Shown: positions 35,530 to 41,940, counted from the first letter of the stretch. The stretch is DNA of 64,000 bases from Corallococcus soli (GCF_014930455.1 NZ_JAAIYO010000001.1:1488001-1552000); one strand, 5' to 3'. Numbers and translations: made by a program. The notes: generated by a model from the sequence alone, not told the origin.

Positions 35530-35919
35530 ATGGCCACTAGTACCGACCCAATCCTCAAGGGGAAGCCATTCGCCCAAGGGCTCGATATCCGCGGATTCTC
35601 CTCTGCGGACGAGAAGGACCTCGTTGAGCTTCGCAAAATGGTCCACGTGGCGATGGCAGAGCTCGCACCTGACGCCCGGCTCGCGCTCATCGACACCCAC
35701 GTTCGCCGCGTCGCCGCACGGCAGTCGGCGCTGAAAGAGCACGTCGACCTTTGCGTGGCTCTTAAGGAACGGGCGCACGGCTACTCATCCACGGAGGCAT
35801 ATCCGAGGGCGCTCAGCATCTTGCGTCGCGAGGAGTGGCCCGCCACCGACTACCTCGACGAGAGGCTGCTTCTCGATGCCATCGTTGAGATGCACCGGAC
35901 GCTGCAGCGGGGCACGTAG
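35530..35919 (+). CDS. Unknown protein, divergent from the late cluster
   Basis: 129 residues, soluble and helical (EKDLVELRKMVHVAMAELAP, ARQSALKEHVDLCVALKERA). It is lower in GC than the late genes and starts about 70 bases from the first late gene on the other strand, so the gap should hold divergent promoters. No ribosome site is obvious. No family recognised; its placement suggests a late-operon regulator, which is speculative. Confidence 0.6.
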   Translation: MATSTDPILKGKPFAQGLDIRGFSSADEKDLVELRKMVHVAMAELAPDARLALIDTHVRRVAARQSALKEHVDLCVALKERAHGYSSTEAYPRALSILRREEWPATDYLDERLLLDAIVEMHRTLQRGT

Positions 35920-35959
35920 TGGATTGTGGAGGGCGGGGGTAAAATGCCCCGGGCGGTCA

Positions 35960-36283
35960 TCATCCGCGCCGCCGCGCTGCGGCCTTCCGGCGCTCGTGAC
36001 GGTTCGGGCTTGGCTCCTCGGTCACGATGGTCGGAGCGATCATGGGCAGTCCCAGCCCAATGTGCCGGGAGTTGGCCGCGTTGCGAATCCCGGCGACGTC
36101 GAAGTGGAGGGCGGGCAGCTGGTCGTTGCTGATGCGGAGCGGCTCGCCGCTGGGTTCAGCCTGGGCGCTCTGCTCCCTCGCCGCCTCCGCAATTGTCAGC
36201 AGCGCGCGAGCCAGCCCGAAGCTGTGCCGCCGTCCGCCCAGGAGGATGCGCTCTACCCGCTGCTGCTGTCGCTCGTCCGTCAT
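35960..36283 (-). CDS. Small basic phage protein
   Basis: 107 residues ending in a strongly basic RHERRKAAARRRG tail that recurs in many phage proteins. The middle (ISNDQLPALHFDVAGIRNAA) is unassigned. The ATG overlaps the upstream stop (ATGA) and also touches GGGC of a CCCTTCT box lying inside the end of that gene. Function unknown. Confidence 0.6.
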   Translation of the reverse strand: MTDERQQQRVERILLGGRRHSFGLARALLTIAEAAREQSAQAEPSGEPLRISNDQLPALHFDVAGIRNAANSRHIGLGLPMIAPTIVTEEPSPNRHERRKAAARRRG

Positions 36284-36699
36284 GCCCAGTGAGAAGGGAC
36301 GTCGCCCGTAGTGGCATCCGCCCACGCCCACATGTGGACTGAGCCAGGACCATCCACCGAGAGAGGGCCGTCTACGAGCACGCGGATCCAGCATGCCCCG
36401 GGCTCGTAGACGTAGTGCCGCCACCACTCGCCCGCGTGGCAGGACGGGACGGGACACGGCAGGTGGGGCAGCGGACGGGCGTGAGGACAGATGCAGGAGG
36501 CGGTCGGCCCCACCTCGCGACCGTCCGCGTCCCATCCGTACCAGCCCAGGTGAACGCGCCCCACAGCGTCCTGGATGCTGCGCTCCGGGAGCTCGTCGTC
36601 GTACCGCATGCCGAAGAAGCCCGGCACCAGCGGCTCAAGGAAGCCCACCTCCCGGCCTTCGTGGTCGGTCACCTTCATGGCGCCCATGTTGTTGGTCAT
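36280..36699 (-). CDS. Phage protein with LPCPVP cysteine module
   Basis: 139 residues. The N-terminus is beta-rich (VTDHEGREVGFLEPLVPGFF) and the middle has SCICPHARPLPHLPCPVPSC, matching the module at 35019-35237. Function unknown. Its ATG follows a variant of the start box (GCCTCTTCTCCCGGGC). Confidence 0.6.
   Translation of the reverse strand: MTNNMGAMKVTDHEGREVGFLEPLVPGFFGMRYDDELPERSIQDAVGRVHLGWYGWDADGREVGPTASCICPHARPLPHLPCPVPSCHAGEWWRHYVYEPGACWIRVLVDGPLSVDGPGSVHMWAWADATTGDVPSHWA
36284..36300 (-). promoter_or_regulatory. CCCTTCT start box
   Basis: GACGTCCCTTCTCACTGGGC touching ATG, here within the 3' end of the upstream coding sequence. Confidence 0.55.
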
Positions 36700-36796
36700 G
36701 CCCGGGAGAAGAGGCGGCCGCCCGCGCCACCGTGCCCAGGCAAGCAGGGCACCGCGTGGCCAGTACCTCGTTGACGGGCACCAGCGGCGTGCTCAT
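36635..36796 (-). CDS. Possible small zinc-ribbon-like protein
   Basis: A 53-residue frame starting after GGAGAA and reading VPVNEVLATRCPACLGTVAR. It runs 65 bases into the next gene in another frame, through that gene's start box. It may be a real gene that lost its own stop. Low confidence. Confidence 0.35.
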   Translation of the reverse strand: MSTPLVPVNEVLATRCPACLGTVARAAASSPGHDQQHGRHEGDRPRRPGGGLP

Positions 36797-36801
36797 TTCT
36801 C

Positions 36802-36882
36802 CGTCATCTGGCGGAAAGGTAGACGCACCAGTCTCGCAAGCTGGCGCCGCAAGGCGTGCGGGTTCGAATCCCGCGATCTCAA
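36802..36882 (+). tRNA. Class II (Leu-type) tRNA-like gene, anticodon position CGC, degenerate acceptor stem
   Basis: D stem GCG/CGC with a GGTAGA loop, anticodon stem CCAGT/GCTGG with loop CTCGCAA, long variable arm CGCC-GCAA-GGCG, T stem GCGGG/CCCGC with loop TTCGAAT and discriminator A are all well formed. That is the layout of leucine tRNA. The anticodon position reads CGC, which would pair with alanine codon GCG. The acceptor stem pairs in only four of seven positions and CCA is not encoded. An intrinsic terminator follows at once. It is either a decayed phage tRNA or a tRNA-like RNA with another use. Confidence 0.55.
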
Positions 36883-36915
36883 AAGCCCTCGACTTCTTCG
36901 GAGGTCGAGGGCTTT
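36882..36915 (+). terminator. Intrinsic terminator of the tRNA-like gene
   Basis: AAAGCCCTCGAC paired with GTCGAGGGCTTT around a ten-base loop, then TTTGTCTT. Confidence 0.85.
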
Positions 36916-36962
36916 GTCTTGCCCATTCGGGTGCAGCCGCCCCTTGCATCCGGGCATGCGTG

Positions 36963-37194
36963 ATGCCGACGTCCGCCCGCCGCTGGTGCGCCTCCCTCAT
37001 CCAGGAGAAGTACCCGGAGGCACGGGTGCTGCCGGAGCTGGGGCTGGAGTACGGGCTGGTGCGGGTGGACCTAGCCGTGCTCAGCCCGGCGCTGCTCCAC
37101 GGGTACGAGGTGAAGGCGGACGCGGACACCCTGCGCCGCCTGCCACGCCATCCGCCGAACTGCTGTATCGTTGCTGACTCCCCGGGAAACGCCA
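36963..37194 (+). pseudogene. 5' remnant of a PD-(D/E)xK (sce7726/MmcB-like) nuclease
   Basis: Starting at the ATG at 36963, residues 11-65 (LIQEKYPEARVLPELGLEYG, VRVDLAVLSPALLHGYEVKADADTLRRLPR) carry the D...E.K arrangement of sce7726-type proteins. The rest of that family is missing: the frame passes straight into the next small membrane protein. Likely a truncated gene joined to a new neighbour. Confidence 0.5.
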
Positions 37195-37445
37195 TGAATC
37201 GGATGAAGGTGTTCGCGATTGTAGGTGCTGTCCTCCTTGCCGGAGCGGCAGTGGCCGTTGTTGTGCTTCGAGGCCGCACAGTCGCACCAGAGTCAAGCGA
37301 AGCCTTTGCCGCCGGCCTGGAACTGCGCCCGAAGTGCTGGGTGAAGGTGAAGTCCCCGGAGCCGGGGAAGTGCCCTGACTATAGTCAGCTCCACAAGGGT
37401 AAGTGCTACATGCCCAACTGGGATGCCTGCGCGAAGTACTACTGA
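37195..37445 (+). CDS. Small membrane-anchored cysteine-rich protein
   Basis: 83 residues from an ATG in frame with the nuclease remnant. An N-terminal helix (FAIVGAVLLAGAAVAVVVL) anchors an outward domain with CWVKVKSPEPGKCPDYSQ, then KGKCYMPNWDACAKYY. The same cysteine spacing (CWV, PPC, GDTCYAPI) ends the kinase-like protein at 55487-56446. It may also be translated as part of the upstream frame. Confidence 0.5.
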
Positions 37446-37448
37446 AGG

Positions 37449-37472
37449 GCCGGCTCATGTTCTGGAGCCGGC
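37449..37472. terminator. Hairpin between convergent genes
   Basis: GCCGGCTC paired with GAGCCGGC across an eight-base loop, without a T tract. Confidence 0.45.
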
Positions 37473-37482
37473 GCGCTCGCCA

Positions 37483-37647
37483 TCAGGCGGCCTTGGCCGC
37501 GCCGTCGTGTCCCGCCGCTTTCAGTCTCCGCGCGGCCACTTCGCAGTAGCGCTCCTCGCGTTTCACGTCCACCGCGCGCCGTCCGAGCTGCTGCGCCGCC
37601 ACCAGGGCTCCCACCTCGGAGCCCAGCTTCTCGTACGCGGACGTCAT
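37483..37647 (-). CDS. 54-residue protein derived from a DNA methylase C-terminus
   Basis: The frame reads VAAQQLGRRAVDVKREERYC, then EVAARRLKAAG. This is the same sequence as the C-terminus of the phage methylase at 43108-43815 (VAAQQLGRRAVGVELEERYC, EAAARRLEAG) with its catalytic domain absent. It has its own ATG touching GGGC of a CCCTTCT box, so it appears to be kept as a stand-alone gene. Possible roles include interfering with methylase oligomers; alternatively it is a remnant. Confidence 0.5.
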   Translation of the reverse strand: MTSAYEKLGSEVGALVAAQQLGRRAVDVKREERYCEVAARRLKAAGHDGAAKAA

Positions 37648-37671
37648 GCCCGGAGAGAAGGGACGGCAGCC
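37648..37671 (-). promoter_or_regulatory. CCCTTCT start box
   Basis: GGCTGCCGTCCCTTCTCTCC then GGGC touching ATG, occupying the whole gap after the Ntn hydrolase stop. Confidence 0.6.
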
Positions 37672-38208
37672 TCAGGACGCAATCACGAGGAACGGTCCGC
37701 GCACGCCCGCGTTGCATCGCTCGGCGGCACGTAGCGCAAGCCTGACCCGCGCATCGGGCTTGAGCCCGCTGGAGGCGAAGAGCGCGCCACGCGCCGCTTC
37801 CGACCCGCAGCCGACCGCGTCGAAGCCGTCCCGGGCCTCGCCCACCTGGTAATCGCTGTCGATGCGGAAGAGGCGGCCGGACACACCCACGAGGAAGGTT
37901 CCGCCTTCCTCCTGGCCGTTCTGCTTTCGCGCCCAGCCACGCTCCGTCAGCACGCCACGGAGGGCGTCCACGAAGTCGACAACCAAGTACCTCTCCAGGG
38001 CTCCACGTCGCGTCGGCACGGGAGGGGGCGTAAAGGCGTGCTCCAGAAGCTGTCCCATACGGAAGGACGTCGTGAAGCCGATGACGAAGGGGCCATTGCG
38101 GAACACCTTCGGGTCGCGCCTGACGCTCAGTTCATACCCCCCGACTCCCGCGCTATCGCCGCCGATGACGACGCGGCCTCGATGCGCCACCGCTGCGATG
38201 CACGTCAC
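37672..38208 (-). CDS. Proteasome/HslV-like N-terminal nucleophile hydrolase
   Basis: 178 residues beginning MTCIAAVAHRGRVVIGGDSAG. After removal of Met the N-terminus is Thr1, and Asp17 (GGDS) and Lys33 (DPKVF) fall exactly at the catalytic positions of proteasome beta subunits. Further on are VIGFTTSFRMGQLLEHAF and VGCGSEAARGALFA, the latter like the S-G-x-x-x-A-x-G-A-L turn of that family. No ATPase partner such as HslU is nearby. It may process virion or host proteins, or form a ring used by a host ATPase. Starts at a GTG that overlaps a nine-codon leader. Confidence 0.78.
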   Translation of the reverse strand: MTCIAAVAHRGRVVIGGDSAGVGGYELSVRRDPKVFRNGPFVIGFTTSFRMGQLLEHAFTPPPVPTRRGALERYLVVDFVDALRGVLTERGWARKQNGQEEGGTFLVGVSGRLFRIDSDYQVGEARDGFDAVGCGSEAARGALFASSGLKPDARVRLALRAAERCNAGVRGPFLVIAS

Positions 38209-38234
38209 GCCGACACCTCATCCCGTTCGGTCAT
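38205..38234 (-). CDS. Nine-codon leader overlapping the Ntn hydrolase start
   Basis: ATG touching a CCCTTCT box opens a frame reading MTERDEVSA whose stop overlaps the hydrolase GTG (GTGA). It could load ribosomes for the hydrolase, whose own start has no ribosome site. Too short to judge by composition. Confidence 0.35.
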   Translation of the reverse strand: MTERDEVSA

Positions 38235-38250
38235 GCGCGACGAGAAGGGG
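38235..38250 (-). promoter_or_regulatory. CCCTTCT start box
   Basis: GCCGCCCCTTCTCGTCGCGC touching the ATG of the leader. Confidence 0.5.
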
Positions 38251-38523
38251 CGGCGCCAGCGCGCGGCGTGGCGGCAACGGACGTGCCATCGGGCCCGCCG
38301 ACAGCCCCCCAGGGGTGGGGAACCCACAATGTGGGCGGAATTCGGGATTGCTCGGCGCGCTGCAATCTTGCGCGACGGATTCCTCCGGAAATCCAGAGCG
38401 AGATCTGAAAGACGACCCCCCATTTTTTTGGGGCTGGGGCGTTCCTGGCGGCCCGTAGGCGCGTCTTCCCGGTTGGCGCGGGTCCTTGGGCGTCCGGCGT
38501 CTGTGCGCCGTGGCAGGCCTACG

Positions 38524-38542
38524 GCGGCCCTTCTGTCCGGGC
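38524..38542 (+). promoter_or_regulatory. CCCTTCT start box, plus strand
   Basis: GGCGGCCCTTCTGTCCGGGC touching ATG of the coiled-coil membrane protein: the same element, inverted with its gene, upstream of the lysis genes. Confidence 0.6.
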
Positions 38543-39151
38543 ATGCCCCCCGACCGTCGCACCAACACCATGCGAGAGGACATCGCCCGCCTCTCCGCCA
38601 ACCAGGAGGCGGTGAACGAGCGCGCGACCTCGGCCGTGAAGGCGGCTCAGCAGATCGCGATGGACCTTCACCGCGTGATGGAGAACGTGCAGCTCGAGGT
38701 CCGCGGCGTCGGCGACCGGATGGCGACCGCCGAGCAGGTGCGGAGGCTGGAGGACCGCGTCACGGAAGTGGACCGCCGGGTCATGGAGCACGCCCCCGCG
38801 GTCGGCGTCGTGCCCGGCCTGGTCGCGAAGGTCGAGGCGCTGGAGAAGGCGGCGGCCCGGGTCGACGCCCTGGAGAAGACGGCGGCCCGGGTCGATGCCC
38901 TGGAGAAGAAGGCGCTCGTCCACGACAAGACGGCGGAGGACCTTCCGGTCGTCACCGAGCGCGTCGATGCCCAGGAGCACCGCCACTCCCGCATGGGAGG
39001 GGCACTGTGGGCGGTGGGCGTCGCTGTCGGGCTGCTCGGCCTGGCCGGCCTGCGCGACTGTAGTCGGTGGTTCGTTGAGCCGACTCCGCACACCCAGCGC
39101 CAATCCGTGGAGCCCGATGACCCCCGGCCCACGCCCCGGCGGCGGCAGTGA
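38543..39151 (+). CDS. Coiled-coil membrane protein, probable lysis accessory
   Basis: 202 residues. Residues 10-140 are a long coiled coil with near-identical repeats (KAAARVDALEKTAARVDALEK), and residues 150-172 form a transmembrane helix (GGALWAVGVAVGLLGLAGL). It overlaps the NlpC/P60 enzyme by four bases (GTGA), so it could be the spanin or a holin regulator of the lysis cassette, but no motif proves that. The 300 bases upstream (38235-38520) hold the start box and no other gene. Confidence 0.7.
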   Translation: MPPDRRTNTMREDIARLSANQEAVNERATSAVKAAQQIAMDLHRVMENVQLEVRGVGDRMATAEQVRRLEDRVTEVDRRVMEHAPAVGVVPGLVAKVEALEKAAARVDALEKTAARVDALEKKALVHDKTAEDLPVVTERVDAQEHRHSRMGGALWAVGVAVGLLGLAGLRDCSRWFVEPTPHTQRQSVEPDDPRPTPRRRQ

Positions 39152-39747
39152 GACTTGTTCCCTTCGCCGCGCACGTGCTCGTCGCGTGCGCCGTCCTGGT
39201 CCTGGCCGTGTGGCGCACCGGCGGGCCCGGTTCCTTGCTGCGCCCCCGGAGTTGCACGATGGCAGCCGTCACGCAGCGCGCGTTGTTCCTCCAACTCGTC
39301 CTCAACCAGGTGGGCGCCCCGTACCGATGGGGTGCGAAGGGTATCCGTCCGGACCCACAAGGCCCCCGCCTCTTCGACTGCTCCGGGCTGGTGACGTGGA
39401 GCCTGCACCAGGTGGGCGGGCCCGACTGGCGCGCGACGCACAACACGGACCGGCTGTGGGACGCGTGCAAGCCGGTGGAGCGCGTGGAGGACCTCCAGCC
39501 CGGGGACCTCGTGCTGTACGGGCGCGGTGGCGTGGCGACTGCGGAGGGACGGCCCGCCACGCGTGCCGACCCGGACCACGTCATGGTGTACGTGGGCGCG
39601 GGCGTGGTGGTGGGTGCCTCCGGAGGTGGCAGCACGACGCGCACCCTGGAGGACGCCGCGCGCGCGGACGCCAAGGTCAAGGCGTTCGCCCGGGTCGCGT
39701 ACCGGAGCGATGTGCTGGGCTTCCGTCGCCCGCCGTTTGTCTCCTGA
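39148..39747 (+). CDS. NlpC/P60 cysteine peptidase, membrane-anchored endolysin
   Basis: 199 residues. An N-terminal hydrophobic helix (VPFAAHVLVACAVLVLAVW) acts as signal or signal-anchor, as in SAR endolysins. The catalytic domain shows GAPYRWGAKG, LFDCSGLVTW with the nucleophile Cys, DLQPGDLVLYG, and DPDHVMVYVG with the catalytic His. It should cleave peptide bonds in peptidoglycan at lysis. Directly follows the coiled-coil protein; the holin is 1.3 kb downstream. Confidence 0.88.
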   Translation: MRLVPFAAHVLVACAVLVLAVWRTGGPGSLLRPRSCTMAAVTQRALFLQLVLNQVGAPYRWGAKGIRPDPQGPRLFDCSGLVTWSLHQVGGPDWRATHNTDRLWDACKPVERVEDLQPGDLVLYGRGGVATAEGRPATRADPDHVMVYVGAGVVVGASGGGSTTRTLEDAARADAKVKAFARVAYRSDVLGFRRPPFVS

Positions 39748-39748
39748 C

Positions 39749-39913
39749 ATGGGCATGCCACCGAAGTGCCGGCTGTGCGGCAAGCGCTTGGGCCAGTGTG
39801 ACCACCCGCGCTGGCTGCTGCGTCACGGGCTGGCCCAGTCCTCCGGGGGCTGTCCGCGCGCGTCCGTGGTCGCCTCCTGGTCCGCCTCGCGCAGCGCATC
39901 GTCCACGAGGTGA
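39749..39913 (+). CDS. Possible small cysteine-containing protein
   Basis: A 54-residue frame starting one base after the endolysin stop and reading PPKCRLCGKRLGQCDHPRW, a plausible zinc site. It overlaps the minus-strand gene 39823-40029 by 90 bases, so its last third is probably not meaningful. Confidence 0.35.
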   Translation: MGMPPKCRLCGKRLGQCDHPRWLLRHGLAQSSGGCPRASVVASWSASRSASSTR

Positions 39914-40029
39914 GCGACGCGTTCCACGTTGGCCGGCAGCTTCCCGCCCGTCTCGCACGCCTCCGCGTGAAGGCTCGCCGCTGCGGCGGTGAGGTGCATC
40001 TTCACGACGGGCATCCGACTGTAGGGCAT
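39823..40029 (-). CDS. Small phage protein, paralogue A
   Basis: 68 residues with a good ribosome site (GGAGGGAAG). The sequence KMHL.A.AASLHAEACETGGKLPA then ERVAHLVDDALREAD is nearly identical to the gene at 45709-45918. Both are antisense to their surroundings. Helical, acidic, unassigned. Confidence 0.65.
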   Translation of the reverse strand: MPYSRMPVVKMHLTAAAASLHAEACETGGKLPANVERVAHLVDDALREADQEATTDARGQPPEDWASP

Positions 40030-40060
40030 GGCTTCCCTCCGCGCGGGAAGGTGCGCATGG
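39830..40060 (-). repeat. Duplicated 230-bp segment, copy A
   Basis: About 80 percent identical to 45715-45950, including gene and ribosome site; same orientation, 5.9 kb apart. Confidence 0.75.
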
Positions 40061-40094
40061 GCACGCGGCGCGGCAACGACAACGGACGGCACTT

Positions 40095-40128
40095 CCTCCA
40101 GGTGCAGCTCACCCGCCGCACCTGGAGG
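40095..40128 (+). promoter_or_regulatory. Hairpin hiding a ribosome binding site
   Basis: CCTCCAGGTGC paired perfectly with GCACCTGGAGG across a 12-base loop (AGCTCACCCGCC). The GGAGG used by the ATG at 40137 is the 3' end of the stem, so translation would require opening. A second copy with the same loop is at 40433-40458 and a related hairpin precedes the holin. Confidence 0.65.
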
Positions 40129-40136
40129 AATTCCCG

Positions 40137-41009
40137 ATGAAGACATCCGAGTCCCGAGAGCAGGCCCTGGAGGCGTTCCGCGCCGCCGTCCGTGAGGACA
40201 TGGCCAGGACGTGCTGCCGCAAGGCGCGCGTTGCCATCACGCTCCGGCACCACATTCACCCGGACGGCTACGAGCTCGCCTTCAACTTCATGCGGATCTG
40301 CGCGGAGGAGACGGGCGGCACCCTGGATGTGCGCGGCGTGTGGCTGGAGGGGGCGGAGGGCGAGCTGTGGCTGCCGAAGGCTCTTGAGCACGCACGCGAC
40401 CTGGGCGGCGCCGCGCTGGCCGTCCCTTCCTCCCGGTGCAGCTCACTCGCCGCACCGGAGAAACACCGCATGACCACCGCCACGCCGTACACCCCGCCCG
40501 CCGACATCACCACCGCCGCCGAGAGCGCGCTGGCCAAGGCCAGTCCCTACGAGCTCGGCCGCGCCACCGTGCTCTACTCCGTCTACTGCGGCGTCACCGG
40601 AGGACGCTCCGCCGTCACGGGCGCCGAGCTGCCCCCGTTCGAGAAGTGCCCCGTGCTGGTTCGCGCCGCGTGGCTCGCGGTGGCTCAGGCGATCAACACC
40701 CCGGTCACGTCCGTGGCGCCCCCGAGCCAGCCGTCGCCGATGCTGGTCCAGAAGCCCAGCCCTGGCCGCATGGTACTCTACTGCCTCGGTGACGAGGGCG
40801 GCACCCGGAAGGGCGAGGTGCGGCCGGCCGTCGTCGTTGCCTTGCGCGCGCCGGACCCGATGGCGCCGAACCTCCAGGTACTGGGCGATGGGCCGAACGA
40901 CGACTTCACCGCGGCTGATGGGCACGGCGGCGAGCACGTCTGGCGCGGCACGGTGCCCTTCGGCGGGCCGGACAAGCCCGGCACCTGGTTCTGGCCGCCG
41001 CGCGTCTGA
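40137..41009 (+). CDS. Two phage proteins in one open frame, or a fusion
   Basis: 290 residues if translated throughout. The first 98 residues (REQALEAFRAAVREDMARTC, YELAFNFMRICAEE) have no known match. A conserved regulatory hairpin plus GGAG lies in the middle, read through as VPSSRCSSLAAPEKHR, and the ATG at 40470 begins a protein ending GEVRPAVVVAL, LQVLGDGPNDD and KPGTWFWPPRV, the hallmark of a common tail-region phage protein. Most likely two genes whose separating stop has been lost; the ATG at 40470 (to 41009, 179 residues) is still usable. Confidence 0.75.
   Translation: MKTSESREQALEAFRAAVREDMARTCCRKARVAITLRHHIHPDGYELAFNFMRICAEETGGTLDVRGVWLEGAEGELWLPKALEHARDLGGAALAVPSSRCSSLAAPEKHRMTTATPYTPPADITTAAESALAKASPYELGRATVLYSVYCGVTGGRSAVTGAELPPFEKCPVLVRAAWLAVAQAINTPVTSVAPPSQPSPMLVQKPSPGRMVLYCLGDEGGTRKGEVRPAVVVALRAPDPMAPNLQVLGDGPNDDFTAADGHGGEHVWRGTVPFGGPDKPGTWFWPPRV
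40433..40458 (+). promoter_or_regulatory. Second hairpin hiding a ribosome site
   Basis: CCGGTGC paired with GCACCGG, loop AGCTCACTCGCC, upstream of the ATG at 40470. The CCGGAG site overlaps the stem. It is preceded by GGCCGTCCCTTCCTCC, a form of the start box. Confidence 0.55.
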
Positions 41010-41057
41010 GCCGCCCCTTCTTCGTGGTGCTGTCCAACCCCCAGCAGGAGCAGCACC
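41010..41057 (+). promoter_or_regulatory. CCCTTCT box and hairpin before the holin
   Basis: GCCGCCCCTTCTTCG follows the upstream stop, then GGTGCTG (41026-41032) pairs with CAGCACC (41051-41057), which touches the ATG. AGGAG lies in the loop. Confidence 0.55.
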
Positions 41058-41687
41058 ATGAAGAAGCGCATCATCCTGACCGCGTCCATCGCGGCCGTCC
41101 TCACCGCGCCGGTGGCCTTCGCCCAGGCGTCCACCGGCACCAGCGCGGAGCCGAGCATCCAGTCCGTGCTGGTGGCGGCGGGCGTCGCCGTCGTCCCCGT
41201 CGTGGCCACCGCGCTGGCGGGGCTCATCGCCGCCGCGCTCCTCGCGCTCACGAAGAAGCTGAACGCCCAGGCCGGTGACTCGAAGCTGGCCCAGGTGGGG
41301 GCCCGCGCCTCCATGGTGACGGAGGCCATCGTCCGTGAGCTGGAAGTGACGATGCGTCCGGAGTTGGAGGAGGCCGCAGCTGATGGCATCCTCACGGCGG
41401 CTGAGCTGGCGAAGCTCAAGGCCGAGGCCCTGGCCCAGCTTAAGAAGAGCCTGGGCGAGCATGGGATGAAGGAGCTGCAGGAGGTGCTGTCGCTCACCGC
41501 TGGCAGCATCGGCACCTTCCTGGGCGGGCTCATTGAGGCGGCCGTGGACCGGATGAAGGCCAGCAAGACGACGCCCGCCGTCGGCTTCACGGAGGAGTTC
41601 GTCTCCGCCGCGAAGTCGCTGGGCGCCATCGGCAGCACGGCGGGGCTGGCCCCGACCACGGTGGTCCCTTCGACGCCCCGCGGGTAG
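41058..41687 (+). CDS. Holin, LLH-family-like
   Basis: 209 residues. A signal-like start (IILTASIAAVLTAPVAFAQ), one strong transmembrane helix (SVLVAAGVAVVPVVATALAG, then LIAAALLALTKKLN) and a helical tail containing MVTEAIVRELEVTMRPELEE, ADGILTAAELAKLKAEAL and LKKSLGEHGMKEL. The last pattern is that of LLH phage holins. It would permeabilise the inner membrane to time lysis. Its start lies in a hairpin. Confidence 0.78.
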   Translation: MKKRIILTASIAAVLTAPVAFAQASTGTSAEPSIQSVLVAAGVAVVPVVATALAGLIAAALLALTKKLNAQAGDSKLAQVGARASMVTEAIVRELEVTMRPELEEAAADGILTAAELAKLKAEALAQLKKSLGEHGMKELQEVLSLTAGSIGTFLGGLIEAAVDRMKASKTTPAVGFTEEFVSAAKSLGAIGSTAGLAPTTVVPSTPRG

Positions 41688-41710
41688 CAGTCGCCGCGGG
41701 GCTGTCGCGG

Positions 41711-41902
41711 GTGCTGAGCGACGTGCCGGTGCGCACCGGCTACCTGGAGGCATCCGCTGGTGCCTCCTCCCTCACGGGCGCCTACGCGCGCCTGGAGAGC
41801 GGGGCGAGGCTCCGGGATAGCCTGGGCCTCTTCGCCTTCGCCGAGGCGAACCAGCGCGAACGGATGGCCGGCGTCGGCGTACGGTGGACGTTCAGCCTGT
41901 GA
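41711..41902 (+). CDS. Small beta-strand protein after the holin
   Basis: 63 residues, ending VGVRWTFSL, with alternating hydrophobic strands and a terminal Phe-Ser-Leu similar to outer-membrane beta-barrel ends. The frame is open in the -1 frame back into the holin gene, so it might also be expressed by frameshift. Its GTG start lacks a ribosome site. Confidence 0.5.
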   Translation: MLSDVPVRTGYLEASAGASSLTGAYARLESGARLRDSLGLFAFAEANQRERMAGVGVRWTFSL

Positions 41903-41908
41903 TGTACG

Positions 41909-41940
41909 GCGGCTCGCTCTTGCAGTATTGGGCGAGCCGC
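41909..41940 (+). terminator. Hairpin after the lysis cassette
   Basis: GCGGCTCGC paired with GCGAGCCGC across a 14-base loop, no T tract. The rest of 41903-42126 shows nothing recognisable. Confidence 0.4.
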
